Of a stretch of 64,000 nt of DNA, positions 34,689 to 46,589 are shown one piece after another; positions within the stretch are counted from its first letter, which is position 1; each line of letters starts with the position of its first letter. Below the pieces are notes generated by a model, which did no database searches, had not been told where the DNA came from, and was given only the letters and a program-made list of their open reading frames with translations. Both the position numbers and the translations under genes were made by a program. This stretch comes from Acanthopleura granulata (lineage: Eukaryota; Mollusca; Polyplacophora; Chitonida; Chitonidae): positions 47,822,032 to 47,886,031 of the forward strand of contig JABBOT010000080.1 in NCBI GenBank assembly GCA_016165875.1, in the 5' to 3' direction.

Positions 34689-37600
34689 CTAGAAAAACAA
34701 GACACAGTAGTCATGTTTATGAACACTCCTTAAAGAGAGCTAATAACGATGTTTAAATCGGCGGGGGGGGGGGGAGATAGATTTTCTATGCACCATTCAA
34801 GGCGCATATTTTTGATTGCAACATACGGAATTTTTACAAAATATATATCATCCCTGAAATTCATAAAGTATTTTGTACACAACAATATCCTACTATTTCT
34901 TCGTCGAAAGGTCAAAAAGTGATCTTTTTATTTCACGGAACACATTTTTTCCAAAAGTAATGACTTCTGCTCGAGAATAAAACAAAATGGTCAAATTCAG
35001 AAGTAGATAACTTTTGGCAGATCATGCCTTGATACAATAACACTCAGATAGTTTGTCCAAATACAGACTTTCACAAAACGTTGGCCATCCCAAGAAATAA
35101 ATATATAAATAGGCAAATCAGTCACCTTTTTCACTGAAAAGTATTAAATTCCAGGCTGACAGTCTTAGTGCTTTTATAAAAGTGCGATGTGTCCTCTATA
35201 TTCTAAGTAGAAGATTTGTGAATTGATTTGTTTTTTATGCCCAAAATCAAGAATATTTTTATTGGTCTATTGGTGACAGTCACCAGAGGTCCATTAAAAA
35301 GGCATGAAAAATGTGGAGAAATTTCTAGAAGTAGTTTCTCCGAAGTACTCAGTTTCAGTGCTTTTAACGAAATACACCGTTCGTGATGGTCAAGTATTAA
35401 CTTTCTCTCGTGGTGTTTAAGTGGTGTGCAATTATTATGCAATGAATAAAACTTTTAATTACGTCTGGAGTGGTGCTTTCGTTTATTATCCTGCCACTTT
35501 TATGTCCCGCAAGGTCATCGAATGCGCTGGCGGCTATTTTGAGGCTGGTAACGGTAAATGTCACATACGACTCGAGACCTTGATTGGCCGTGGTAGAGTA
35601 TGTAGAGAAAAGATGGAGATCATCCAAGATAGCGTACATTCACAGTATTTCACAATTCCGAAGTGTAGTTAGGCCTACCTTGAGCTAATCGAGGGCTTGG
35701 GTAGTCATTAAAATGGTGGAATTAAAGAATAACGTGGAAACTAATTATCATTATCACACTTGCGTCTGACTCCCTGGGGGACTGCCCAAGAATAACGGAC
35801 AGTACTAGAGTAAAACCCGCAAGAGAGGGGGTGTTAGTCCATCTAGATGGACTAAGAGTAATAGTTTATAATTCTGACATTCATCGCAACCCTGATTTCT
35901 TTAATTGTTCTCAAGAAAAATCGCAGCAGATCTCGAACTCGAAGTCGATCGAACTGCTTTCAGGAAGGTCCGCGCATTTGACCTTGACCCAATGGGTTAC
36001 TGTCCTAGAATAGACCTTGCCTGTCACTTCTACAACCTGTGCAAATTTCCAGGCAATGTACAAGTCACGCAGGAAGTGTTGCTCTCGGTTGGAAAACATG
36101 CAAGTTTTGTGAGTCAAGAAGATTAAATAACCAAATTTGTCACACGAAATAAAGTATTGTCATCTAAATGATAAACACAAAATATATTACAGAGGAAAAA
36201 GGATGTTGTTATGTGTCTCTTTTAGATGTTTTCGATTACTGTTAGCGAGCCGTTTGTCCTGCATGTAGTCTGCGGACTCAATGCATAACAGTCTTTGTCG
36301 TGGGGTGATATATATATATAGCGCGTACTTGATTGTAAGCACCTCGTTTAATTCTCTAATTTTTCATTGGCCGAGCAGCCTGTGTGTATAAAAATAGTTG
36401 GATCTTGAAATCTATATAAGCCGTGTTTTCTGTTCAAAATGGAGGTTGTCTGATATATCCACAACCACCTAGGTGTGCGTTCAACGCACTCTTACAGAGT
36501 CCTTTGTTTTGATGATGTAAGCTGATGATACCAGATGTTTTGGCGGAGTTTTCTTCAACTCCGACACCGTTTTACTGACGTTTGTTTAAACTGAATTTCT
36601 GCGGAAGTCACGTTCGCGGGTGTACGAATTATGGTTATACAGTATTAACTGTATAATTAATTTAAGACGCTGATGTCACAAGGTCGTCATGGACTTTGAA
36701 CTGAAGTTATCAGCTTTGTGAAGGACGTTCATTTTGCAACAGGTGACATTACGTCTCTGAACGGGGCGTTTGTTTGTTGGTTCCCGTGGGAACAGTGATT
36801 ATCCCAAAGTGGATTATACCTCCGTCCCTGCTTTTACCCTGTCTGGTGCTGTGCTGGTGTGACGTCATTCAAAGGCTTAACTGATGGGGCCTTGTTTGAA
36901 CTAGGTACTGTGTTCGCGTTTGCCAATCTAGGGTAAAACGTGATTGCAATAATTTGTGATTTTTGTGAATTGTGTGTTGTGATAATTCTATATATTATGT
37001 ACTGGATTCCAGGATTACCTTCTTTTGGATTTAAAGGTGGGTTTGTGGTGTAACGACCGGTAAAACATTTCTTTTTTTTTTAGTTAATGTTGCTGTTGAA
37101 GTATCTGTATGTAAATGTATGTCTCAAGTTGTTTACAAAGCATTGTTTATATTGTAATATGAAGTCACTGGGTGTATTTTCTGTTATTGTTTTCAAGTCG
37201 TAACGGTGTGAACATGGGGCTTTTACAGTGGCAAACTCAAAGGTACAAGCGTTTTCTTTCAAAAGAGCGAAACAACAACAACGCCATGTTACTCATTATC
37301 ATGTGATCACCTTTTGTAGGTGTTGATTTTGCCACAAACAATCGCCGAAAATCGCCCCCTGCTGTTGAACAAGCTGTTATAGTGTATAGAAACTTTCGTT
37401 TCTTAGCAATCGCATCAAAAATAGTCTTCATAGGGTGAATTAATGGGATAATAGGATAACAAAATTTTTAACGTTGTGTTATCATAATATTACAAAAAAC
37501 TACACAGTCAATTCCTTCATGGTTTCCTAGCAAAGATCACATGTAATTTTTGGCCTTTCTGTCTCTTTGCCTCCTGTTTCAGGGTAACTTAAACAGTGGT

Positions 37601-38266
37601 TGTGTGCATATGAGCGCCTGCAGACATTTGTGTTTTCTATTATAGGATATTAATGAAAATATTATTAAACAAATATCCAGAAACATTTGCAGTTTTGTGG
37701 ACAGTCTTAATTCTCTACTGAGAGAAATATGTTTTCCAGCTATTTATGATTTCAAATGTTTAGCGTCAGAGAATTAAATGATTTTGGTTCATTTATTTCT
37801 CTCAGGCTCTGTGCACAGACCATCCGCAGGTGGCTGGATTTTCGGTTTAGTATACATGTATATTTTTGCTGAAAACGCCCTTTCCCCACCCTTACAAATT
37901 TGGTGTCTGATTGAAATTTGCAATTTTAACACACGAACGAACTCCTAGCTGTGATGTTGAATGATAAATTTGTGAACTTAAAAAAAAAAATTATATTTCA
38001 GTTGAGGGTAATTTCTGTACGCGTGCATTTTATATGACTGCATGACATTTGTTGATCAGTTGTTTTCTATGGGTTTTTCGATAAGAACAAATTCCAATAA
38101 CACTGGCGTTAGGAGTTGAGTGATTCTCTGCAAGGTCTCAATCAGCTGACAATCCTCAAATCAGAATCAGGTGGTGACAGTTTTCAGCTGAGAAAATACA
38201 TTTAACTGAGTAGTATACACTATACGGACTCTCAACCACCTGGTGTTGGGAGTCGCCCCACACCCA

Positions 38267-39710
38267 CTAGAAGGTTCCCAGCACCAGTTCAGAACCTAGT
38301 GCTGGAGCTGCACCACCCTCCAGAGAGCCCCCATCTAGATAAATAATCGCAGGGACCAGCATGGCAAGCACTTCTGTGAGCGATGCCACCATGGCTATTC
38401 CCGAGAAGACCTTCTCGACAAGACCGAGTGCCGGGGAATCGCCCAAACTGCCGTTCGGGTTGAAATGCCCGAAGAGGGAAAAACAGGCTGAGCTTCCAGA
38501 ACCACTACAAACAGCTGCCGGCACCGTACATAATTTAGGTAGATTTCGAGGCTCTGGTAACAAATGTCGGGGTGCTGCACAGGACCCTTCAAAAATCAAC
38601 ACTCAGAAACGCAACACCATGAAGCATGAAGCTACTGCTACAAGGTTGTGAGGTGCGATGGGCATACAGAGCAGCCGGTTGACTACAGAGGCCCGGATGC
38701 AGCAGAGCATTTCCTCCAAGCGCTCCAGGAGGAGGAGCGTACAATAAAGTCAGCAATGGCCAGCCCCAAAGGAATGACAATGACGCAAGATACCTGGCAT
38801 GCCTATAACACAGCTACCACCTGCCATGTGTGTGATAGGCCGTTAGTAGCTGCAGGGCAACTGGACTCCGTCTGTGACCATTTCCACATCACTGGAAAGT
38901 ATAGAGGGGCAGCCCACAACGGCTGCAACCTCAAGCGGAGGCTAAACCCCAAAACCACCACCATTCCAGTAGAATTCCACAACCTGAGGGGCTATGACTC
39001 GTATCTGTTGAGGCAAGCAATCTCAAAGACAGAGGGTAGGGTGACGTGCATTCCCGACAACACAGAGAAGTACATTTCCTTCTCTCTTGGGAAGCAGTGC
39101 GTAGTTCTTGTTGGCATCTCTCGACAAGCTGGTAGCGACCAACGGTCTCAAGGCTTTCCAGATGACAGCGCGGTATAAACCCATTCAGTGGAGACGTGAA
39201 CTGCTCATGCGCAAGGGTATTTACCCATACGAGTACATGGACTCCTGGCAACGCTTTAGTGAGCAGAGGCTCCCCACAAAGGTCTTCCACAGCAAACTTT
39301 TGGACAAGCGCTTGAGCGCTGAGAATTATGCCCACGCGCCAAAGGTCTGGAAGGCCTTGCACTGCCGACCCCTTGGGGACCACCACGGTCACTACAACTG
39401 CACTGACGTAATTCAGATATGGCAGATATCTTCGAGACGTTTCAAAAGACCTGCCTTCGGCAGTATGGCCTAGACCATGCGCATTATTACACCAGCAATG
39501 GTTTCTCCTTTCTTCTCCTCAAGACAACAGGTATAGAGCTTGAATTGCTGACAGACTTTGACCAGCACCTTTTCATTGAGAGGGGGATGAGAGGGGATAT
39601 CTCGATGGTCTGAAAGCGTCACGCCGGGCTAACAACCCCATGGTGGAAGACTATGACCGAAAGAAGCCTACCAGCCACATCCTTTACCTTAATGGAAACA
39701 ACCTTTATAG
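38267..39710 (+). pseudogene. Polinton DNA polymerase B, N-terminal part
   Basis: 38361-38650 and 38648-39178 cover the N-terminal part, the Cys/His block and FHNLRGYDSYLL. 39108-39473 covers ASLDKLVATNGLK and YPYEYMDSWQRF. 39419-39613 has ADIFETFQKTCLRQYGLDH and LLTDFDQHLFIERGM. The text ends at LYLNGNNLYS, just inside motif A, at the deletion junction. The frame near 39060 has one base more than unit A and stays open longer, so the one-base loss at ~5204 is private to A. Confidence 0.88.
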
Positions 39711-40190
39711 CATGAACTCGCGGCCTAGGCCGACCTGGGGCAGTTTTGGCCACTTCAACGGGCTCCGTCTGTAGATGCGAACAATGGCTTCAGCTATGTC
39801 CTTAGACTCTTTTGTAGCCAGAGGTTCAGCTTCCTTGTAGCGCGAGGCAACGTGAGTGCACACTTGTATGTGTTGCCGTCTCGTGGGAGGCGGTCGTGTG
39901 GCAGAAAGACAAGATAAGCTTGGTGGGCCTCATTTGGTGCATTAATATCGAATTTTGGCCGTGGAATGCTCCTTGGTACAGGTAACAAAATCTGCCAGAT
40001 CGCCTGTTTCTTCCACTATGCCCGAGCCACATCTTCAGAGACTTTGGCAGCAGAAGCTAGTTTCTTGATGGCTGCTGGCCCTTTCCAGTAGCCCTTGGGG
40101 CTATAGTAGATATTTGCCAGGCACGTAGACAACCAACGGGTGGACCTGGCTTGTGAAATATCCCAGTAAATTGATCAACCTCCAACAGGC
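39711..40190 (-). pseudogene. Polinton integrase, N-terminal half
   Basis: Minus-strand text IPRPKFDINAPNEAHQAYLVF and FLPHDRLPRDGNTYKCALT is kept here, including the bases lost in unit A. The first catalytic Asp of the integrase core is expected in the HQA-x position; here it is Tyr. The C-terminal half is gone through the 1736-bp deletion. Confidence 0.85.
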
Positions 40191-40261
40191 CTAACGGAAA
40201 AAAGTTTTTTGTCGACGGTTAATTCTTAAGTTTTGCCTGCGATTACGGCGAGGACCTTTTT

Positions 40262-40917
40262 TCAAACTCCAGCATAGCCTTTTCTGATTACTAGGTTAGC
40301 TTTTTTTGTAGGCCACCAGACCCGTCGCGGCCATCCCAAGACAACGAAGGCGGACTCACTACCTTTCGAGTCACTGTCCGGCTGATAATAGTCAGACAGC
40401 TGGGGTTCGGGTCCCATGAGCTCTAGTTTCTTGCCGGTGATCTGATCATATTCAGGGATCGCCGCGTCGACGTCATGGAAAGTCTGAACCGTGTGATTTT
40501 GCCGCCGGACCATTCGGTCTTGGAGGCCTGTACTGCTGGACAGCCTTATCGTGGCGTCCCTTTCTTTGTCAACGCCAGAGTCCTTCAGCATAGAGAAGGG
40601 GAAATTGCTGCCGCTAAACACCAGAGCGTTTACGAAGGCAACCCGGACTAGCATCCAACAGAGGCCATTTCTACTTCATGATATGTGCTGGAAAGATCAC
40701 CTGTTTATTTAGCATGTCTTTGGTCGCCATCGGGAAGGCGACGTCCGCGACCACCATCACAATATCGCAAGGGGTGAAGTCGAGTTTGGAAGGGGCGACT
40801 CCAATGTCCATCTTGTCCGGCTTGATAAGATGGTCTGTGGAACATGGCGTTTACGAGCATCTTCCCGTGGCTGGAATGCACTTATTCCACATGAAACGGG
40901 TCTGCCGCAAACTTTAA
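40262..40917 (-). pseudogene. Polinton small ORF(s), unit B copy
   Basis: Same two open stretches as 8132-8787 of unit A, with the same frame changes and a few substitutions (for example VQTFHDVDAAIPEYDQ). Function unknown. Confidence 0.5.
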
Positions 40918-40948
40918 TTACTGAGAGCGGGCGGCCGGGGGGAGGGGG

Positions 40949-41635
40949 TTAAGAACGGGTAACGCCTAACTTCTGGTGCAGTTCTTTGTCTGTCCTTTTG
41001 GTCTCCTCCGGCAGTTCTGTCACCCTTTCCAAAGTGTATGCGGCAGGTTCACTTACTCCTTGTTTTCCCTTATCGTCTGTTGTTTGGGGGATTATTGTTT
41101 GTTGTCGCTGCTGTCCAAATTGGCAGTGCTTTGCCGTTGTCATCGCACTGGTTACCGGCGTAAGAAACATGCCCTAGCGATAGTACAACTCGCAGGTGGC
41201 ACTACTAAGCACGTGACCGACAAACGCGTCGGCTTCAAGGTCCCGCACAAGCGCCGGTTGATTCCTAGGCGGGATTGGGAGAAACGTGGTAACTACTCGG
41301 GAATAAAGCTGCACGGCAGCTAGCAATAGCGTTTTCCTCATGGCTGCACCTAGTCTTGCCTCGTAGCGGGCGCAGAGCTTCTCGATCTCGCTCTCGTCTA
41401 AGGTGTCGATTTGGTTCAGACACTGTTTGGCCTGGCCTCCAACTGCCAGCGCAGGCAGCCTCTCACGGTGCTGTCGTGTCCGATTCACAGATTCGGTGCA
41501 CGCATCATCGTTTCCCGTAGGCCTTCGGGCTGCTTGGTGGGTCGCATCCACATCGGGTGCTGTGTTTATCATGTCGTCGATATATTCGTCCATCCGTGTA
41601 TTCGCTTGCTGAATAGGTCGCGTATAGTCTCGCAC
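40949..41635 (-). pseudogene. Polinton ORF of unknown function, unit B copy
   Basis: 41635-41174 is the 153-residue open stretch, followed by the shared TAG. The frame resumes at 41170 (MTTAKHCQFGQQRQQ) and stays open to the 293-bp deletion point, because the TAA of unit A is absent here. The C-terminal membrane segment is deleted. Confidence 0.6.
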
Positions 41636-41753
41636 GCGTCGCCCTATATTGACTACTATCCTTCACGCTCTAAAATGCCCGTACGCCAACCACAATACAA
41701 CACAAAAGGTAATTATCTGTGTGATACGGCAGCTGACCAACAGTGTTTTCCTA

Positions 41754-42120
41754 GTCATAACACATGGTATTCAGCCGGCTGATCTTCAACAGAAGATTAG
41801 CATCATTTCTACATGCCAGCTGCTTTCTCACTACGGCTCGCTTTTCCCCCGGACGATGTCGTTTTCACGCAAGCACTCATCAAGTCTGTCTCTGTCCTTG
41901 CAGGGGAACAGAGCGAAGAGATCCTTTAGGACCGAGTTGTATTTTTGGGTCAGCACCCATACAGACTGCGAAGCATGGCGGCCAGAGAAGGCCAGTTCAG
42001 AGAGCATGTCCTTCTTGGTCAGCGCCTTCCTCGCCGAGCAACCGTCGATAATGTATAGCGTCCGCTCTCCATGAAAAATCTGGTAGAGGGCGCGGAGGTA
42101 CTCACCATTATCCAAAATAC
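41754..42120 (-). pseudogene. Polinton packaging ATPase fragment, unit B copy
   Basis: Same text as unit A: LRALYQIFHGERTLYIID with GCSA (Walker B region), SVWVLTQKYNSVLKDL and CKDRDRLDECLRENDI, then a frameshift. No Walker A. The open frame runs on beyond 42120 into unrelated intron sequence, up to 42277, which is read-through and not ATPase. Confidence 0.85.
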
Positions 42121-43619
42121 TCATTGTACCCTCATTTGGGGTTAAGTGGAGTGTAGCTACATATATTATGTACAAACTTCGCAATGCTATACAAGACCAG
42201 ACATAAGAAATGACCAGACTCAGCGATGAAATAAATGATCTACTTGAGGTTTGTAAGCCAGACCTAGACTGAGCCACGAGTCTTCTACTTTAGTGAAGAG
42301 CCAAGAAAATACACCTCAGTAAACTGTTGCTCCATATTGACCACTCCTTGCGGTTATGCGGTATCAAAAGAATCTAGCCTTCTTATTTATGTCCCATTTG
42401 GGCCACCGTACTATGGTTGTCATTTTTACTTTCTATTTCAGCCGTGTGTCATCGTGGTTGTGTAATATGACCCACAAAACAGCGTCAGCCTTCTAGCGTG
42501 TTCTGGCATGTGTTTGGTTTTAGTGGTCGTTATGTCAAGGGAATCAAATAATGAGTCCTTTGCACGGGGGTTTATGGGCGTAAAAAACAAATACAGGCCA
42601 TGGTGATAACAGACAGCAGTGTGGCTAGACCAATGCCAGTGCACTATGACTCATAGTCTGCTGCTCCTACATGAACGCCAGTCAGCAGAATCATGAAACA
42701 AAATACAAAAGCAAAAAACTACAAGCAACTATGAGTGTTGCATATTTTTCAGCTCTGATTTGAGTTTTGTTCACTGACTCTTGTTTGCGTATCACTAAAA
42801 ACAAGCAAACAATTTACTTGTTGGTATACACGTACCCTGACGTGTGAGGATTTTCCCGTGGTAGTCTGCGTTAGTAACTTCCAGAATGCCCAGATGCCCC
42901 TCACCAGTTACAAGCCGTGGTGGAATGTTTGAAGGATCCAAAGCGTCTAGCTAGCATCTTTCTAATACTCATGATACAAGTTTGACAAAAAATGTATAAT
43001 AAACATGTATTATGATGTGTTGCCTTGATGTATTGCTACGTACAGCAGTGGTACAAATGCTGAAGATATTTTGAACTTAGTTGGCGCTAACACCAACTGA
43101 ACAAATAGAAATGGTAAGGACTCAGTTGAAAAGTGTTCATTGTTAAAATGCCTCCAGTCTTACAGTATACCACAATATGATGTTCTATACGATAATATGA
43201 TAAATATATTTTAATCTGTTTTTGCGCCAAAACATGTCAGTGTCTGACCTACATTTTCCCTCTCTGTTTTAGCATGCACTGGAATCCAGTCGCGTGTTGT
43301 CGAGACTTCAGCGTTAATGAGTTTTGTGTCATTGTACATAGAACCCATAAAACGCACATGCATGTGTAATCTATAACCTGTATCACGTCTTTACCAAGAG
43401 CACCTGCATTCTGGCCACAGGAACGAATACCCCTGGCATAGAACGCACATTCTGGAAATATATAAAACCCGTGTAAACATGTTTACGATCAAATTATCAA
43501 ATTAGATCCCGAAGGCCATTTTGGTTGAATGTCGGTTTCGACTCAAGTAATTGAAAGTAGGCAGTTCAAACTGTGAAGGATTTTATCTTTTTTTCAGTTT
43601 TTCAAAGCCCTTGTCTCAC

Positions 43620-43689
43620 CTGTTACTATAGAAACGCTGACAGCCAGGCACACGGCCAGGGTTAGGGATCCTCTCGTGAAACTGTCCAT
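43620..43689 (-). CDS. Ly6/uPAR protein, gene B, exon 1 (signal peptide)
   Basis: ATG at 43689, 23 codons plus one G, then donor 'gtgag' (43619-43615). MDSFTRG, a hydrophobic core (LTLAVCLAVSV), then SIVT. Phase 1 matches exon 2 at 34688. It differs from gene A by one silent change (Val) and one Phe-to-Val change within the hydrophobic core, which should not harm signal function. Confidence 0.82.
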
Positions 43690-44015
43690 TCCTCTCTAGA
43701 ATGCTGCTTGAATCTGTAACATATCAATAAACACTTCAACATCACCATCCCGGGTCAAGTTTAAGACAAAAGCTCTACGACAGAGAATTTTAAGACCTCT
43801 CCGCTATCGAATTTCAATAGTTCGAAATTTAATTTGATCTCAGGTACTTTCACTGTTTCGCCTAGTTTCCGCCAATTCACTAAACAGCCATTGTTTGATG
43901 TAGACTAGTTTAAATAATTCTCTGATCTCTGGCCTGAGATTTTCTCACAGTGTGAAATCCGAAACAATTGTTCACTACATGCTCCGTTGTCTTAAACTTA
44001 ACATCTTAATGTTTT
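43690..44015. other. Upstream flank of gene B exon 1, no gene seen
   Basis: Counterpart of 11866-12188. AT-rich, no convincing promoter motif. Confidence 0.4.
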
Positions 44016-44225
44016 CCTCCGTGGTCGAGGGGGATAGCGCGCTAGCATAGCGCAGGTGCCTCTCACCAAGTCGCTGTGAGTTCAGATAGGGCTAATAGTG
44101 GTTTTCTCTCGAGACTAAGGGGAGGTCTCTCAGGAACCACGGATAGGTGTGGATTTCCTGCCACCAGAATGCAGGTCACTGTTTTTTAAGTGCAGTATTC
44201 TTGAGTGCGCCGTAAAAAAACTGCT
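44016..44225 (+). mobile_element. tRNA-derived SINE (counterpart of 12189-12405)
   Basis: Same head 'cctccgtggtcgagg' and B-box-like 'gtgagttcagat'. It lacks about nine bases ('taatgatgc') of the unit A copy. Confidence 0.7.
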
Positions 44226-44819
44226 GAAAAAACAGATCAACCCACATCCTGTGTGCTTAAGATGAGTTTACATTTTGTGTTATCAGTCAGTACCTGTCCC
44301 GACTCCCCTTTTCGCACCGATGGGGTAAATTGCCTACCTTGATCAGCAATGGCACCTTGGCTGTCTGCGTGGCACAGATATAGTCCGGTAATAACTGACT
44401 CGTACAGCGCGCAGTAGATGTTTGTAGGAAATAACCCAGGTAGGGTCTACCTAGTGATATATAGCTCCCCCAGGTAAATCTCGAGGTATCGTCCCACATA
44501 TCACGTGACAGGCCTGGAATCGACGTGTTTCTTATTTAAAAAAGGACATTTTAACATCACTCCTCGGTCTCCGTGTAAGGAGCTGTATGTTATATCCACA
44601 AAGCTAATTCATACTAGATCTGCGAGCGAAGGAATGCATGAGAGAGATAGTCAAAATATAAGTTAATTATGTACCATTTATCACTGAAATAATGACAGGT
44701 CACCAAACTTGACTAATTTTACGGAAATTACGCTCTAAGACAGTGGAGGACAGCTTGTACGTCCTTGTGATATGTGTTGATATCCACCAGGTAAGGACAA
44801 TTCTAACGCCTCTACACCT

Positions 44820-46575
44820 AAGAAAGATCAGTTCTAAACTATATCACGTCTTTACAGAGGACACCTACATTCTGGCCACGGGAGTGCATACACCTACCTG
44901 TGTGATCTATAGACTGTATCACGTCTTTACAGAGAACACCTACATTCTGGCCACAGGGGCACGTACACCTGGCGGAGTGATCTATAAACCTTATCACCTC
45001 TTTACAGCGAACTCCTACATTCTAGGCACAAAAGAACATTCACCTCTCTGCATGTGTAATCTGTAATCTATGTATCACGTTTGTACCTAGAACACCTAAA
45101 TTCTTGCCACAGGAGCGCAAACACCCGGCTGTGTAATTTATAAATTGTTTCACGTTTGTATCGAGAACATATTTTCTGGCCTCAGGGGGGCATACACATG
45201 CCTCTGTACTCTACAACCTGTATCACGTCTTTACCAAGAGCACCTACATTCTGGCCACAGGAATGAATACCCCTGGCTGCATATGTAATCTGTAAAGTGC
45301 ATCACGACTGTACCCATAACACATAAATTTAGACAACAGGAGCGCTGTGTAATCTATAAACTGTATCACGTCTATACCATAACACCTAAATTCAGACAAC
45401 AGGGGTGTCATTCAGACATCTGGTTGTGCAATCTATAAACCGTATTACGTCTGTACCTAGAACACTTACATTCTGGCCACAGGAACGCAAACACCTGCCT
45501 GTGTGATCGGTAAACTGTATCACGCCTGTACCTTAACACCTAAATTCAGACAACAAGGGCGGATACATCTGGTTATGTAACCTATAAACTGTATTACGTA
45601 CATACCTGGAACACTTACATTCTGGCCATAGGAGCGAATACATCTGGCTGTGTAACCTATAAACTCTATACACTCTATACCCTCTCGTTGGGTAGCGCAG
45701 TTGATAGAGCGTCCGCTTTTGGACGGGGAGATGTGGGTTCAAACCTAGGTCGGGTCATACCAAAGACTTTAAAAAATGGTACATCTTGCTTGCTCGCTAG
45801 GTGCTCAGCAATAAGAGGATAAAGGGTGGACTGGTCGGCCCGGTGTGAGTATAATGTGACTGGGTGAAGGGACTTGTTGGGTGTCTTCGGCAAGTCTCGG
45901 TGAGGCAGCACCAGATAAAAGATAAGGTGGAAATGCGTCCTGCACCAAGGAGACACCGCCTTCGTATCAGTGAAATATTCTTGAGTAGGGTGTTAAGCAA
46001 TAAGCATTCATTCATTCATTATAAACTCTATCATGTCATTACCGAGAACACTTACGTTCTGGTCTCTTTAGCGCATACGCCTGGCTTGTTTCTATTAACT
46101 TTATCACGTCTTTACCGAGAACACCTGCATTTTAGACACAAAAGCACATTTACCTGGCTGCATCTGTAATCTATAAACTGTATCACATCTGTAACATCCA
46201 TAACACCTAAATTCAGGCAACAGGGGCACATAATCTGGGTGTGTAATCTATAAACTGTATCACATCTGTAACATCCATAACACCTAAATTTAGGCAACAG
46301 GGGCACATAATCTGGATGTGTAATCTATAAACTGTATCACATCTGTAACATCCATAACACCTAAATTCAGGCAACAGGGGCACATAATCTGGATGTGTAA
46401 TCTATAAACTGTATCACATCTGTAACATCCATAACACCTAAATTCAGGCAACAGGGACACATAATCTGGATGTGTAATCTATAAACTGTATCACATCTGT
46501 AACATCCATAATACCTAAATTCAGGCAACAGGGGCACATACATCTGGATGTGTAATCTATAAACTGTATCACGTC
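44820..46575. repeat. Minisatellite, ~75-80-bp period, unit B
   Basis: Same array as 12990-14545. The young 77-base block here has five units ('cacatctgtaacatcc' at 46184, 46261, 46338, 46415 and 46492) against three in unit A. Other units also show local gains and losses, for example an extra partial unit near 45345-45400. Confidence 0.9.
45679..46020 (+). mobile_element. tRNA-derived SINE with (ATTC)n tail (counterpart of 13781-14122)
   Basis: Same insertion point and flanking 'ataaactctat' (45659-45669 and 46021-46031). Nearly identical to the unit A copy. Confidence 0.85.
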
Positions 46576-46589
46576 GGTACAAGAACACC

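Larger units (their letters stand above)
38267..42120. mobile_element. Polinton/Maverick relic, unit B
   Basis: Counterpart of 4416-10290 with two internal deletions. One joins 5858 to 7595 of unit A (junction 39710/39711), removing the polymerase core and the integrase C-terminus. The other joins near 8877 and 9170 (junction near 41001), removing the membrane-segment part. The same frameshifts and stops shared with unit A show that it was already dead before the duplication. Confidence 0.9.
34689..43619 (-). other. Intron 1 of Ly6/uPAR gene B, with Polinton relic
   Basis: 8,931 bases, about 2 kb shorter than in gene A, mainly from two deletions inside the Polinton relic. 34700-38260 has no supported gene. 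42180-43619 shows nothing recognisable. Confidence 0.8.
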
